Positions 26,980 to 35,167 of a stretch of DNA of 64,000 nt are shown here, in pieces. The notes under the pieces are model-generated. The model saw only the letters and a list, made by a program, of their open reading frames with translations. It was not told the origin of the DNA and searched no databases. The DNA comes from Lederbergia citri (lineage in GTDB: Bacteria; Bacillota; Bacilli; Bacillales; Bacillaceae_C), in NCBI RefSeq assembly GCF_018343625.1, contig NZ_JAGYPG010000002.1:477280-541279 (forward strand). Direction: 5' to 3'. The translations under genes were made by a program, and so were the position numbers. Positions within the stretch are counted from its first letter, which is position 1; the number at the start of each line of letters is the position of its first letter.

Positions 26980-27495
26980 TTAACTCACTATTCTTTGCTT
27001 CAATTTTAAACGAGATCGCGCAAGTTCTTTAAACTCATCACTACTTTGAAATGCTTCTTGTTCCTTATGTTCAGTGGATTTTATTGAAATAGAATATGTT
27101 TTACTTTTTGCCCCTTCTTTATAACATCCCTCACGGAAAGGACATACCTTACATTTTTCAATATCAAAGTAATATGTATCCTTTTGATTTTTACTTTGCC
27201 CTTTCTTCCCTGTTCTTGCTTTACGTATTGCCATGTGACCTGCTTTACAAACATACATACCTGCATCTTTATTAAATTCAAATTCATCTTCTTTCGCACG
27301 TCCACCTTGTGTGATTTGAGGATTCAGTTTGGATACTAGTTGAATTCTTTCTTTTTTGCATCTTGTATATTATCTCTTTCTGAATAAGCTGTATCACCAA
27401 TGATTCTATCAATTGTCATGCCTGCTTCTTTACTTTTCTCAACTAAATCTTTCAAGTATTTTCCGTCGCTTTTCTCACCAGTAGCCAAATTTTTA
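26980..27495 (-). pseudogene. IS1182-family transposase, C-terminal remnant (frameshifted)
   Basis: Two frames together cover the C-terminal part of an IS1182-type DDE transposase: GEKSDGKYLKDLVEKSKEAG and IDRIIGDTAYSERDNIQDAK (27336 onward), then KERIQLVSKLNPQITQGGRA, a Cys-rich segment KCKVCPFREGCYKEG and the terminal ARSRLKLKQRI. The frame changes at an A6 tract near 27358. The N-terminal half is absent here. A fragment of the N-terminus of the same family is found on the same strand at 34.8-35.0 kb. Confidence 0.82.
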
Positions 27496-27554
27496 GAGGA
27501 GAAACTAAGAGTGAAAAAAGGAGTTAACAGAATAAATGATAACACATCATTAGT

Positions 27555-27584
27555 GCCCGCCTCCAGTTAGACAATGGGGCGGGC
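27555..27584 (-). terminator. GC-rich hairpin after GH18 gene
   Basis: GCCCGCC (27555-27561) pairs with GGCGGGC (27578-27584) directly after the GH18 stop. There is no T run, so efficiency is doubtful; it may instead mark an IS insertion edge. Confidence 0.5.
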
Positions 27585-27585
27585 G

Positions 27586-28788
27586 CTATCGACTCTCTTC
27601 TTCCTGTCTTTTAATCAGAACATCAAAAATAGCGCTTGTTAAACTACGCGTCCCTTCAGCATCATGCCCCAACTCCCATAGCATCATTCCACCAAATTCG
27701 TTAGCAAGAGCAAGTTTGGTTTTCTTTATCATTGTCGTTTCTCCATTATAATGATAAGTCGTCCCGTTCAAGTTAACTATGTCTCTTTCAGCATTTGTAG
27801 GATCGTGATTAATGATAGCATTATAAGATAAATGCATTTTCGTTAAGTCTTCTGGTTGTGCATAGAGAGGAACTCCTAATACTAACTTTTTCTTCGAAAT
27901 TCCAAGTTTGTCAAATAAATTAGACCAATAGCTTACGATTTTGTTAGTAAATGGATACGGTGATAAATTTGCAGCATTATATTTCCCGTCCCATTGACCG
28001 TCATATGCCATGATATTAACACGGTCAACATAATGAAACATGGATGGATCATAAACGACTGATTGAACTTCTGTCCCTGTCACACTATGAATCATTGAAT
28101 ATACGGCTATCGATAACTCCTTGTCATTTAAGTGTAACTTTTCTCCCAATGTTTTTGTAAAAACAGCTAGATAATGTGCGTCCTCTTTTGAACGGGGGTG
28201 CTCAAAATCAATATCAATCCCATCAAGATTCTCTTCATTCGTTAGTTCAATTAGTTCGTCAATAAGCTTTGTACGAGAAGTGGGATTTGCTATGGCAGTT
28301 TTAAAATAGTCATATGATCTTCCGCCTTTCATGTGGCCATGGCCACCTACAGCAATCATTACCTTTGTATCTTCTTGGTGTGCATTTTGAACCATTTTGC
28401 GAAGATATAATGTATCTTCTTGGTGTGCATTTTGAACTATTTTACGAAGATTTGATAAGGCCTTCTCACCATTCAATATGAGACTTCCATCTTTTTCAGG
28501 ATGGACAAATGAAAAAATAATATGTGTTAACTTCGTATAATCGATTGACGCGGGATCTCGAAAATCCTGAATATATCCTATTAATACTTTTGAATCGACA
28601 GGTTCTAACTGGGGGTTTTCCTTTTTAATATGTTGTTCTGATTTTGGTCCTTCTCCTTTTATGAGTTGGCTTTGTGTTTGTGTCTGATCTTTTTCTGTAA
28701 TATAACTTGTAAATATAGATACTAAAAAAAATCCTCCTATAAAAGTGAGCACTGCTACTATTGTTAGAAGGAGGTAGTGTTTCTTCAT
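27586..28788 (-). CDS. membrane-anchored GH18-family glycoside hydrolase
   Basis: 400 residues. An N-terminal membrane anchor or signal (HYLLLTIVAVLTFIGGFFLV) precedes a Ser/Gln/Lys-rich stem, then a GH18 TIM barrel (~65-390). The DxxDxDxE signature is LDGIDIDFEHP, so the catalytic Glu is present; SFVHPEKDG, VMIAVGGHG and MAYDGQWDGKY are other barrel strands. GH18 enzymes cut beta-1,4-GlcNAc polymers, and some are peptidoglycan or spore-cortex enzymes. It carries an exact in-frame 45-bp duplication (28367-28456) repeating LRK-[IM]-VQNAHQEDT. It is near a GT2 glycosyltransferase and a deacetylase relic, so an exopolysaccharide role is possible. Confidence 0.85.
   Translation of the reverse strand: MKKHYLLLTIVAVLTFIGGFFLVSIFTSYITEKDQTQTQSQLIKGEGPKSEQHIKKENPQLEPVDSKVLIGYIQDFRDPASIDYTKLTHIIFSFVHPEKDGSLILNGEKALSNLRKIVQNAHQEDTLYLRKMVQNAHQEDTKVMIAVGGHGHMKGGRSYDYFKTAIANPTSRTKLIDELIELTNEENLDGIDIDFEHPRSKEDAHYLAVFTKTLGEKLHLNDKELSIAVYSMIHSVTGTEVQSVVYDPSMFHYVDRVNIMAYDGQWDGKYNAANLSPYPFTNKIVSYWSNLFDKLGISKKKLVLGVPLYAQPEDLTKMHLSYNAIINHDPTNAERDIVNLNGTTYHYNGETTMIKKTKLALANEFGGMMLWELGHDAEGTRSLTSAIFDVLIKRQEEESR
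28367..28456 (-). repeat. 45-bp tandem duplication inside GH18 gene
   Basis: Two copies beginning GTATCTTCTTGGTGTGCA (28367 and 28412) are nearly identical and add 15 residues before the barrel strand VMIAVGG. Only a few bases differ, so the duplication is recent. Confidence 0.85.
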
Positions 28789-28863
28789 TCAACATCCTCT
28801 TTTCGTAGAAAATCGTCTTTATAGTATCAGAAAGAAATGGGAAGTAATGAGGCGGAAATAGTG

Positions 28864-28906
28864 TAAGCAACCATATTACTCTAATTAGAGTTAACAAGGT
28901 TGCTTA
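28864..28906 (-). terminator. hairpin, probable terminator downstream of LCP gene
   Basis: TAAGCAACC (28864-28872) pairs with GGTTGCTTA (28898-28906), with an inner ACTCT-AATT-AGAGT stem. It lies about 150 bp after the LCP stop; the T run is weak. Confidence 0.5.
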
Positions 28907-29051
28907 TTATAGTTATAAATCTTTATTAAGCTGTTTAGTCCAAATAAAACTTGTGATCGACTATCAAAAATGTCCATTTATGATAAAGTAATTCTTTTGC
29001 ATCGGAACCTTTAAGCTTGAAATCAATAGGCATAGACCGATAGATAGAAAG

Positions 29052-29975
29052 TTATTGCTTGTCAATCTCAAGGTGTTTTTTCAATTCATTGGAAAGTTCA
29101 TCGAGCTTTTCTTCATCTGGTATAAAATAGTAAGTTTTATTTATTTTCGAATCTTTTCCATCAATTTGGTGCTGTACTATGTTTTGAAGGGACTCTTTAT
29201 AATTGGATTGAATATCCCACATATCATTGAAAGTCAAGTTTGTTTTCACGTTATTTTCAACAACTTTAAATATATCATCAAATTTCGTAATAGAGGATAT
29301 GTGGGATCCCTTATTAATCACAGCTTCAATTACTTGACGTTGTCGAAGTTGTCGACCAAAGTCCCCCCGTGGGTCGTCCATTCTCATTCGAGAGTAACCT
29401 AGGGCTTCTTTACCATTCAAATTGATCGTGCCTATCGGATAATGAACACCATAAATAGTAAAATCTATATCATTATCTACTTTCACTCCTCCTACTGCAT
29501 CAACAATATCTACAAAGCTTTTCATATCACCCTTTATAAAATAATCAACAGGAATATCTAAGAACTTTTCTACAGTACGTATGGCCATTCCATGACCACC
29601 TAATGCATGAGAGTGGTTAATCTTATCTTTTGTTCCTTTCCCAATTATCTTAGTATACGTATCACGAGGAATGCTTACCACATGCATGGATTGACTATGA
29701 GGATTAATCGTTAATAAGATTAATGCATCAGACCGTCCGTGTAGTTCTCGACCTGCCGGCTTATCAATTCCCATTAGTAAAACCGAAATGGGATCCCCTT
29801 CTTTAAGGTTAATCTTTTCTAGTCGTTCTTTAGATTCGTATTTTACTTGAATACTTGCTACAGTTGACGTTACCATAGACCATATGTAATATGCAAAACT
29901 GCCTGTCCCTAAAAGTAAAATAACAATTGTGGTCAATATAATTAGTAATATTTTTTTTCTCTTTTCAGTGCGCAT
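29052..29975 (-). CDS. LCP-family (LytR-CpsA-Psr) cell-wall polymer ligase
   Basis: 307 residues, ATG 29975 after GTGAGG. A basic N-terminus (RTEKRKKIL) and one membrane helix (IILTTIVILLLGTGSFAYYI) precede an extracellular LCP domain. Conserved elements are LLMGIDKP, GRSDALILLTINP, VSIPRDTYTKI, INHSHALGG, SRMRMDDPRGDFGRQLRQRQ with the lipid-diphosphate-binding arginines. LCP enzymes transfer teichoic acids or capsular polymers from lipid carriers to peptidoglycan. It is a close paralogue of the LCP gene at 60.0 kb; both lie beside PGA-type genes. Confidence 0.92.
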   Translation of the reverse strand: MRTEKRKKILLIILTTIVILLLGTGSFAYYIWSMVTSTVASIQVKYESKERLEKINLKEGDPISVLLMGIDKPAGRELHGRSDALILLTINPHSQSMHVVSIPRDTYTKIIGKGTKDKINHSHALGGHGMAIRTVEKFLDIPVDYFIKGDMKSFVDIVDAVGGVKVDNDIDFTIYGVHYPIGTINLNGKEALGYSRMRMDDPRGDFGRQLRQRQVIEAVINKGSHISSITKFDDIFKVVENNVKTNLTFNDMWDIQSNYKESLQNIVQHQIDGKDSKINKTYYFIPDEEKLDELSNELKKHLEIDKQ

Positions 29976-30280
29976 AGTATACCTCACTTTAATAAATCCA
30001 ATGGATTATAGATTATTTGTATATATTTAAAAATAAGAAAATATAAATTATTGAACTGTGGATAAGCGTTTCGACATCCAGCGATTAATGTACTTCCCAC
30101 TCCTCACTGCGATAAGGTTAACATCGAATCGCTTACGCTCTTCGTGTATCCTTTATCCATTCGGAGTGGTCCAGTCCATACATCGTTAAACGGCACTTGT
30201 AACCTTGAGGTGAGGGTCTTACTGCCGTTACTGCGGGATAATAAGTTGTCCTGAAAATACAAACTCTCTTAATTATTGGA
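29976..30280. other. intergenic segment with a GC-richer 200-bp block
   Basis: The block at about 30057-30262 is clearly less AT-rich than its flanks and has no supported frame. It contains a single perfect DnaA box (TTATCCACA on the minus strand, 30057-30065). It may be the relic of a mobile or repeated element; I do not recognise it. Confidence 0.35.
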
Positions 30281-31789
30281 CTATGCTACAGATTTAGAAT
30301 CAGTTTGATAGTCTCGTCCTGTTCGATTTACTTTATTCCAGTCCTTGTTGAAGAAATAAGCAATACTTCCATACATTACAAGGTTCATAATGATAAAGCG
30401 ATAGATAAAAATATCTAGGAGAATAGTAAAGAATAAGCGATAGATATCCTTTTTTTGAAATCTAAATCCGTAATACTTACTCACTCCAATTGCTATCAAA
30501 TTATACATACAATGAAATAATAAAATGTAAAGCAAACTGGTAATAATATGTAAAATATCAGAAGAAAATGGATTAAAGATAATATTTATTACAAATAAGC
30601 CCGTCATAATATAAGCAGTAATGGTTCTACCTACAAAAGATTCAAATATATAGAAAAACGAGACTGCTTTAGTAAATAAGGTTTTACAAAAAAAAGAACG
30701 GAAATGGATGACACAGTCTATAAATGCCTTTTGCCAGCGTACGCGTTGTTTAAAAAAGTCCTTCCAGTTTTCAGGTAATTCTGTATAAGCAACAGCTTCT
30801 GAAATTAGAGCAATCTTCTTATTTTTATGTTTGGATACGTACTTATGGATTCGTAGGGTTATGTCTATGTCTTCTCCTATAGCTGAACGATAACCTCCTA
30901 CATTAAGAAGTGCTTGTTTCGTAAAAATACCAAATGCTCCTGATATGACGGCTAAAGCTTGAAAACGTGCAAGTGATAATTTTGTAACATAGAAAGCTTT
31001 TAGAAAATCCAATGTTTGGAGACGTACTAGCATGTTTGCACGAAGTAAAGACAAAGAGCTCAAAGGTTTAGATGTTTTTGTTTGTAGAACGTGCACGACT
31101 CCGCCTGCAGCAACGACGTCCTTATCTTCAAAGGTTTTGTTAATCACTGATAGGGCCTGATCTGTCAAGATGGTGTCTGCATCTAATGTGACAACTAAAC
31201 TTTGACTTGAATATTCAATGCCTGCATTTAAGGCATCAGCTTTTCCACCATTCGTTTTATCTAAAACGAATATATGAGGGTAAAGCTTGGATTGATAAAC
31301 ATTTTTTACTTTTTTATGGGACAGCTTTCTGAGTGGAGATCTAGAACATGGTGTTAATTTTAGAAACTTATTCAATAAAGAAAGTGTTTCATCCGTTGAT
31401 CCGTCATTGATATAAATTACCTCAAACTGTGAATAAGGTAATGTTTTCACACTGTTAATCGAAGTTTCAATAATTCCCTGTTCATTGTAACAAGGGACAA
31501 TTATACTAATCCCTTTTTCTATTTCTACATTATGATTAACTTCTTCGCTTTTTTCCCGAAACCAAGGTAAACAATGGAGTAAATGAAGCACGGGGAAAGC
31601 ATTGCCTAAAAAGAATAAAAATACGAGAATATCATCCCAAAAAACAATCGAACTTATAAAATCAATAATCGAAGGAGCTTTATCTTGCTCATTAGTTACT
31701 GAATTTGCGTGTACCACTTCCTTAAAAATAAAAACATATAGAAAAAGAAATAATGATGATATTTTCTTTATCAATGTTCTGTTCACCAC
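30281..31789 (-). CDS. processive GT2 glycosyltransferase (PgaC/IcaA/HasA-like)
   Basis: 502 residues, GTG start. A signal-peptide-like N-terminus is followed by a membrane helix (~52-70), a GT2 domain (~92-330) and four C-terminal helices. Catalytic motifs are VPCYNEQG, INDGSTDE, LDADTILT (DxD), GEDIDITLRI (the base Asp) and QRVRW (QxxRW of processive enzymes). This fits a synthase that polymerises and exports a beta-linked polysaccharide such as poly-GlcNAc. The first ~45 residues are homologous to the N-terminus of the divergent GGT gene (VVHANSV, EQD, PS) at both DNA and protein level, which is odd for a multi-pass synthase and suggests segmental duplication. Polymer identity is inferred. 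Confidence 0.85.
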   Translation of the reverse strand: MVNRTLIKKISSLFLFLYVFIFKEVVHANSVTNEQDKAPSIIDFISSIVFWDDILVFLFFLGNAFPVLHLLHCLPWFREKSEEVNHNVEIEKGISIIVPCYNEQGIIETSINSVKTLPYSQFEVIYINDGSTDETLSLLNKFLKLTPCSRSPLRKLSHKKVKNVYQSKLYPHIFVLDKTNGGKADALNAGIEYSSQSLVVTLDADTILTDQALSVINKTFEDKDVVAAGGVVHVLQTKTSKPLSSLSLLRANMLVRLQTLDFLKAFYVTKLSLARFQALAVISGAFGIFTKQALLNVGGYRSAIGEDIDITLRIHKYVSKHKNKKIALISEAVAYTELPENWKDFFKQRVRWQKAFIDCVIHFRSFFCKTLFTKAVSFFYIFESFVGRTITAYIMTGLFVINIIFNPFSSDILHIITSLLYILLFHCMYNLIAIGVSKYYGFRFQKKDIYRLFFTILLDIFIYRFIIMNLVMYGSIAYFFNKDWNKVNRTGRDYQTDSKSVA

Positions 31790-31800
31790 CTCACTAACAT
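31640..31800 (-). repeat. inverted copy of the GGT 5'-end (shared signal-peptide sequence)
   Basis: Read on the minus strand, the start of the GT2 gene (GTGGTGAACAGAAC..., GTGGTACACGCAAATTC) parallels 32465-32600 on the plus strand (GTGGTGAACGGAAC..., GTGGTACACGCCAATTC). About 140 bp are alike, so the two divergent genes have an imperfect inverted repeat around a ~680-bp spacer. Confidence 0.8.
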
Positions 31801-32469
31801 GTTATGTTATCAGAGAATAAGGAAGTAGAAATTATTTCTGTTGGAAATTTAGAATAATTTAATATGAGTAATTTTGTTGTTATAAATGAAAATTTATATA
31901 AATTAAATATGTATAAAAATGGGTAATAATGAAGTCTTTTATACTATTAAGTATGCAAGGATTGTGTAGTAGTCAAATTAAAATCAGAAATAAGCTTTAA
32001 TAGATATTAAACAGGCATATAATCTGGATCTAAATACCTAAAAATATGTTTTCTTTGAAATCCAAATGAAATTTTCAATTCTCTCAAAAAATCTCGTTCT
32101 ACATTTATCTAGTTGTAGTATAAAATCAAAAATGGCAAATGAAATTAGTGAAAATTACTACAATTAAAACAACCATTTTAATGTCCACTCATATACAAAA
32201 TAACGCCGAAATTCATATCCTATCCCCTAATATTTATAATTCCATTGATTTACAGACCTTTATACGAGTAAATGGAGGAATAGATAAAGGATAATCGTGA
32301 TGTTCATTTTTTATGATTCTTTCCTAACGGTCTAAGAGATTTATCGTTATCCTTTTTTTAACTTTTCTCATAATTGTAACGGAAATATTACATCTGTGAA
32401 TTTTCGATTAAATCAGTTTTCCTTCCTTTATTTTCTGATAATATTAATCTTGTTATGAAAATTTAGTGG
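31790..32469. other. divergent intergenic region between GT2 and GGT-LysM genes
   Basis: 680 bp, strongly AT-rich, no supported gene. It should hold both promoters. Near the GGT side, AAGGATAA-TCG (32287-32297) can pair with CG-TTATCCTT (32345-32353) across a long loop and is followed by seven T (32353-32359), resembling an attenuator or a relic terminator about 110 bp before the GGT start. Confidence 0.5.
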
Positions 32470-34407
32470 GTGGTGAACGGAACTTTGTTAAAGAAGTTAA
32501 TATCATTATGTCTTTTTTTAAATCTTATTATTACGGGAGGAGTGGTACACGCCAATTCGGTATCCAGTGAACAAGATAGTACACCTTCAGTTACTGATCT
32601 CATAGGTTCACAAGAAAGTTATGGTGTGAGTGCGTCTCATCCCCGCGCAGTCGAAGTGGGAATGAAAGTGCTTGAAAATGGAGGGAATGCCGCCGATGCT
32701 GCCATTGCTGTTTCCTACACGCTTTCTGTTGTTGAGCCATTTGCGTCAGGGATTGGCGGCGGTGGTCAAATGCTACTTATACCGCCGAAGACAAATAAGC
32801 CTGTTGTTTATGATTATCGAGTACAAGCCACATCTGATAAGAAACGAGGTAGTAAAAAATCAGGTGTCCCCGGTTTCGTTAAAGGGATGGATGCGATACA
32901 TAGAGATTATGGGTCAAAACCATTTGCTGAACTGATTTCACCTGCAATTGACTTCGCAGAGAAAGGAGTTGAAGTCGAGCAACTATTATCGGAACGTCTT
33001 ACAGGCGCCATTCAGAGGATGCCGGTAAAGGACTTACCGCATTTCTATCCTGATAAGAAACCCATAAAACCGGGGGAAACGTTAAAACAAACGGAGTTGG
33101 CGAAAACTCTAACTAAAATCAAAGAAAACGGTCCAAATGCTTTTTATAAAGGTGAAATAAGTGAGAGTTTTATAAAAGCTGTTCCATACGTGGATAAGAA
33201 AGATTTGGAAGACTATGAAATTCAGAAACCAGAACCTGTTACAGGAAAACTGAAGGAATGGACCGTTTATTCTGCCAGTCCTCCTCTTACAGGAGTACCT
33301 CTTGTTCAGTCGTTAAAACTTGCTGAAAAAATGAATATAGCTGAAACAAAAGGTGATGAGGGCCGATTCACTCATTTAATGACAGAAATCTCAAGAGTCA
33401 CAAAGAATGATAGAATAAAAGAAATCGGAGATCCTACATTCAATAAAATAGATGTGGATGAACTTGTCAGTGATGCTCATATCGAAAAACTTGTTGATAA
33501 TATTTCTCCTAGCAAGATCTCAACAGTAACAGAGGATGACGGGGAAAACGTTAATGATTCCAATACAGATACAACACATTTTGTCATTGTCGATAAAGAA
33601 GGAATGATGATATCTGCAACTAATACATTGAGCAATTTTTTCGGATCAGGAAAATATACGGATGGTTACTTTATCAATAATGCCACTGAACATCAATTTA
33701 GCACTAAAAAAGATTCACCAAACCGTTATGAACCTAATAAGCGCCCAAGAAGTTCTACTACTCCAACAATTTTGATCAATGGAGAAAGAGCTATTGGGAT
33801 TGGAACCCCTGGAGGTGGAAGAATTCCGTCTGTATTGGCACAAGTGTTAGCCAGACATCTTTATCTGGATGAATCATTTGAAGAGGCTGTGAGAGCTAAA
33901 AGGTTTTATGGTAAAGATGAATATCTGTATGTAGAAGATGGTTTTCCTGAAGAGGTAAAAGATGACATGAGAAACCGAGGATATAAGGTTCAAGCAAAGC
34001 ATCTATCCGTCTACTTCGGTGGAATTCAAGCGCTTGAAGTGAACAAAAAAGAAGATACCATTTATGGAATCGCTGATTTACGACGAGGCGGAACTTGGGA
34101 TTCCAAGGGTAAAAACACTTATACCGTTCAAAAAGGGGATACCCTTTGGATAGTTGCTAATAAGTATGAAACATCGATAGATAAAATAAAAAATCTAAAT
34201 AAATTGGAGTCTACCGATCTTTATCCAGGTCAACAATTAAAAATTCCTGAACCGGGTACATCGAATACATACACAGTTGTTTCAGGGGACACATTATATA
34301 AAATTTCACTTAAACTCGATATTCCGATGTCTGAGTTAAGACTAGCCAACCCGCAAATTGAAAATCCTCAGTGGATTTATCCAGGCGAAAAATTAAATGT
34401 TCCATAA
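32470..34407 (+). CDS. secreted CapD-like gamma-glutamyltransferase with two C-terminal LysM domains
   Basis: 645 residues, tandem GTG GTG start with a poor ribosome site. A signal peptide ends near VVHA-NS (residue 28). Residues ~50-545 are a gamma-glutamyltranspeptidase: GGNAADAAIAVSYTLSVVEP, SGIGGGGQML, and the autocleavage/nucleophile site DTTHFVIVD with Thr368 as expected new N-terminus. NTLSNFFGSG and GGGRIPSVLAQV follow. This matches CapD of B. anthracis (which cleaves PGA and links it to peptidoglycan) better than generic GGT. Two LysM domains follow (TYTVQKGDTLWIVANKY, TYTVVSGDTLYKISLKL), which would bind peptidoglycan. The fusion suggests a wall-docked PGA hydrolase or transferase. 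A paralogue without LysM is in the cap operon at 54-56 kb. Confidence 0.88.
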   Translation: MVNGTLLKKLISLCLFLNLIITGGVVHANSVSSEQDSTPSVTDLIGSQESYGVSASHPRAVEVGMKVLENGGNAADAAIAVSYTLSVVEPFASGIGGGGQMLLIPPKTNKPVVYDYRVQATSDKKRGSKKSGVPGFVKGMDAIHRDYGSKPFAELISPAIDFAEKGVEVEQLLSERLTGAIQRMPVKDLPHFYPDKKPIKPGETLKQTELAKTLTKIKENGPNAFYKGEISESFIKAVPYVDKKDLEDYEIQKPEPVTGKLKEWTVYSASPPLTGVPLVQSLKLAEKMNIAETKGDEGRFTHLMTEISRVTKNDRIKEIGDPTFNKIDVDELVSDAHIEKLVDNISPSKISTVTEDDGENVNDSNTDTTHFVIVDKEGMMISATNTLSNFFGSGKYTDGYFINNATEHQFSTKKDSPNRYEPNKRPRSSTTPTILINGERAIGIGTPGGGRIPSVLAQVLARHLYLDESFEEAVRAKRFYGKDEYLYVEDGFPEEVKDDMRNRGYKVQAKHLSVYFGGIQALEVNKKEDTIYGIADLRRGGTWDSKGKNTYTVQKGDTLWIVANKYETSIDKIKNLNKLESTDLYPGQQLKIPEPGTSNTYTVVSGDTLYKISLKLDIPMSELRLANPQIENPQWIYPGEKLNVP

Positions 34408-34629
34408 AAGGGTACAAAAGGAATGACTTTTATGGATAATTCTAGTAAGAAAAGAATCGCCCAAATTTTTATAGACCACAGATGGAACAACATTGATGGT
34501 GTTTTTTAACAACTTATTATCCATTAACACACTTAGGATAAATAAGTACTTCTCGCTCTAAAGTACCTAATTTAAAATATTTATTTTAAATACCATACGG
34601 AAAACTTCCAATTATAGTATCTTTTAAAA

Positions 34630-34670
34630 ATAAAATATCCCAATAGGGTAACCCTATTGGGATATTTTAT
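34630..34670. terminator. bidirectional terminator (20-bp arms)
   Basis: Twenty-base perfect arms centred on 34650: ATAAAATATCCCAATAGGGT and its complement, with A/T runs on both sides. It lies 220 bp after the GGT-LysM stop. Confidence 0.8.
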
Positions 34671-34680
34671 TTACCTGTTT

Positions 34681-34780
34681 CTAAGTACCTAAGAGTGTTG
34701 GAACGGTAACAAACACATAGCCCAGTGCGCGTAATTCGTCAATGATTTGAGGCAATGCCTTAACAGTTTCAAATTGCCCG
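34681..34780 (-). pseudogene. polysaccharide deacetylase C-terminal relic
   Basis: On the minus strand the frame gives FETVKALPQIIDELRALGY then VFVTVPTLLGT and stop. This is the typical end of NodB/PgaB-type deacetylases (ALPxIIxxLxxxGYxFVTV). Upstream it runs directly into an IS1182 fragment and the catalytic part is missing. Its presence next to the GT2 synthase suggests a former synthase-deacetylase pair. Confidence 0.65.
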
Positions 34781-34805
34781 GATGCCTGACTCTGAAGCCA
34801 TGTCG

Positions 34806-34966
34806 AGAAAAAATTTAAACATACGAATTGGCGAAACTGCATTGCGACCATTATTAAAACAATATTTTGTTTTTAATTCTCCAAGTATGAAAGAAAAATC
34901 TACAAGCTCATTAATTTTACGGAGCATATTATCTATTGGTACAACAATATCGTATAAAGCATGAAT
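34806..34966 (-). pseudogene. IS1182-family transposase, N-terminal remnant
   Basis: The minus strand reads ALYDIVVPIDNMLRKINELV then DFSFILGELKTKYCFNNGRN and AVSPIRMFKFFL, the usual first ~60 residues of IS1182-type transposases (VPxDHLLRKI, NGRxAxSPIRMFK). It breaks off into the deacetylase relic. The matching C-terminal part is at 27.0-27.5 kb on the same strand. Confidence 0.78.
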
Positions 34967-35045
34967 GGGCTAAAATTGAGAGATTCTTGATTTGAAATCA
35001 CGTGGATACCACCTACATACATCTGATAACAATATTATAAAGTAA

Positions 35046-35083
35046 AAAGGCAGTTGAAGGTTTATGAACTTTCAACTGCCTTT
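35046..35083 (-). terminator. terminator after Gfo/Idh/MocA gene
   Basis: AAAGGCAGTTGAA (35046-35058) and TTCAACTGCCTTT (35071-35083). TTTTT follows on the minus strand. A second small GCGCC/GGCGC hairpin lies at 35138-35160. Confidence 0.75.
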
Positions 35084-35167
35084 ATTAAATATTGGGATTT
35101 TTCAGTTGCCTCGCTCAAAATTCGGAGGTTTTTAGTAGCGCCTATTAACTAACAGGGCGCAATTTTA

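Noticed and set aside
27555..27584. GC-rich hairpin as an IS terminal repeat
   Set aside because: It directly follows the GH18 stop and no partner sequence is seen at the other side of the IS1182 relic.
30057..30065. Perfect DnaA box as sign of a replication origin
   Set aside because: Single box, with no dnaA/dnaN genes or box cluster nearby.
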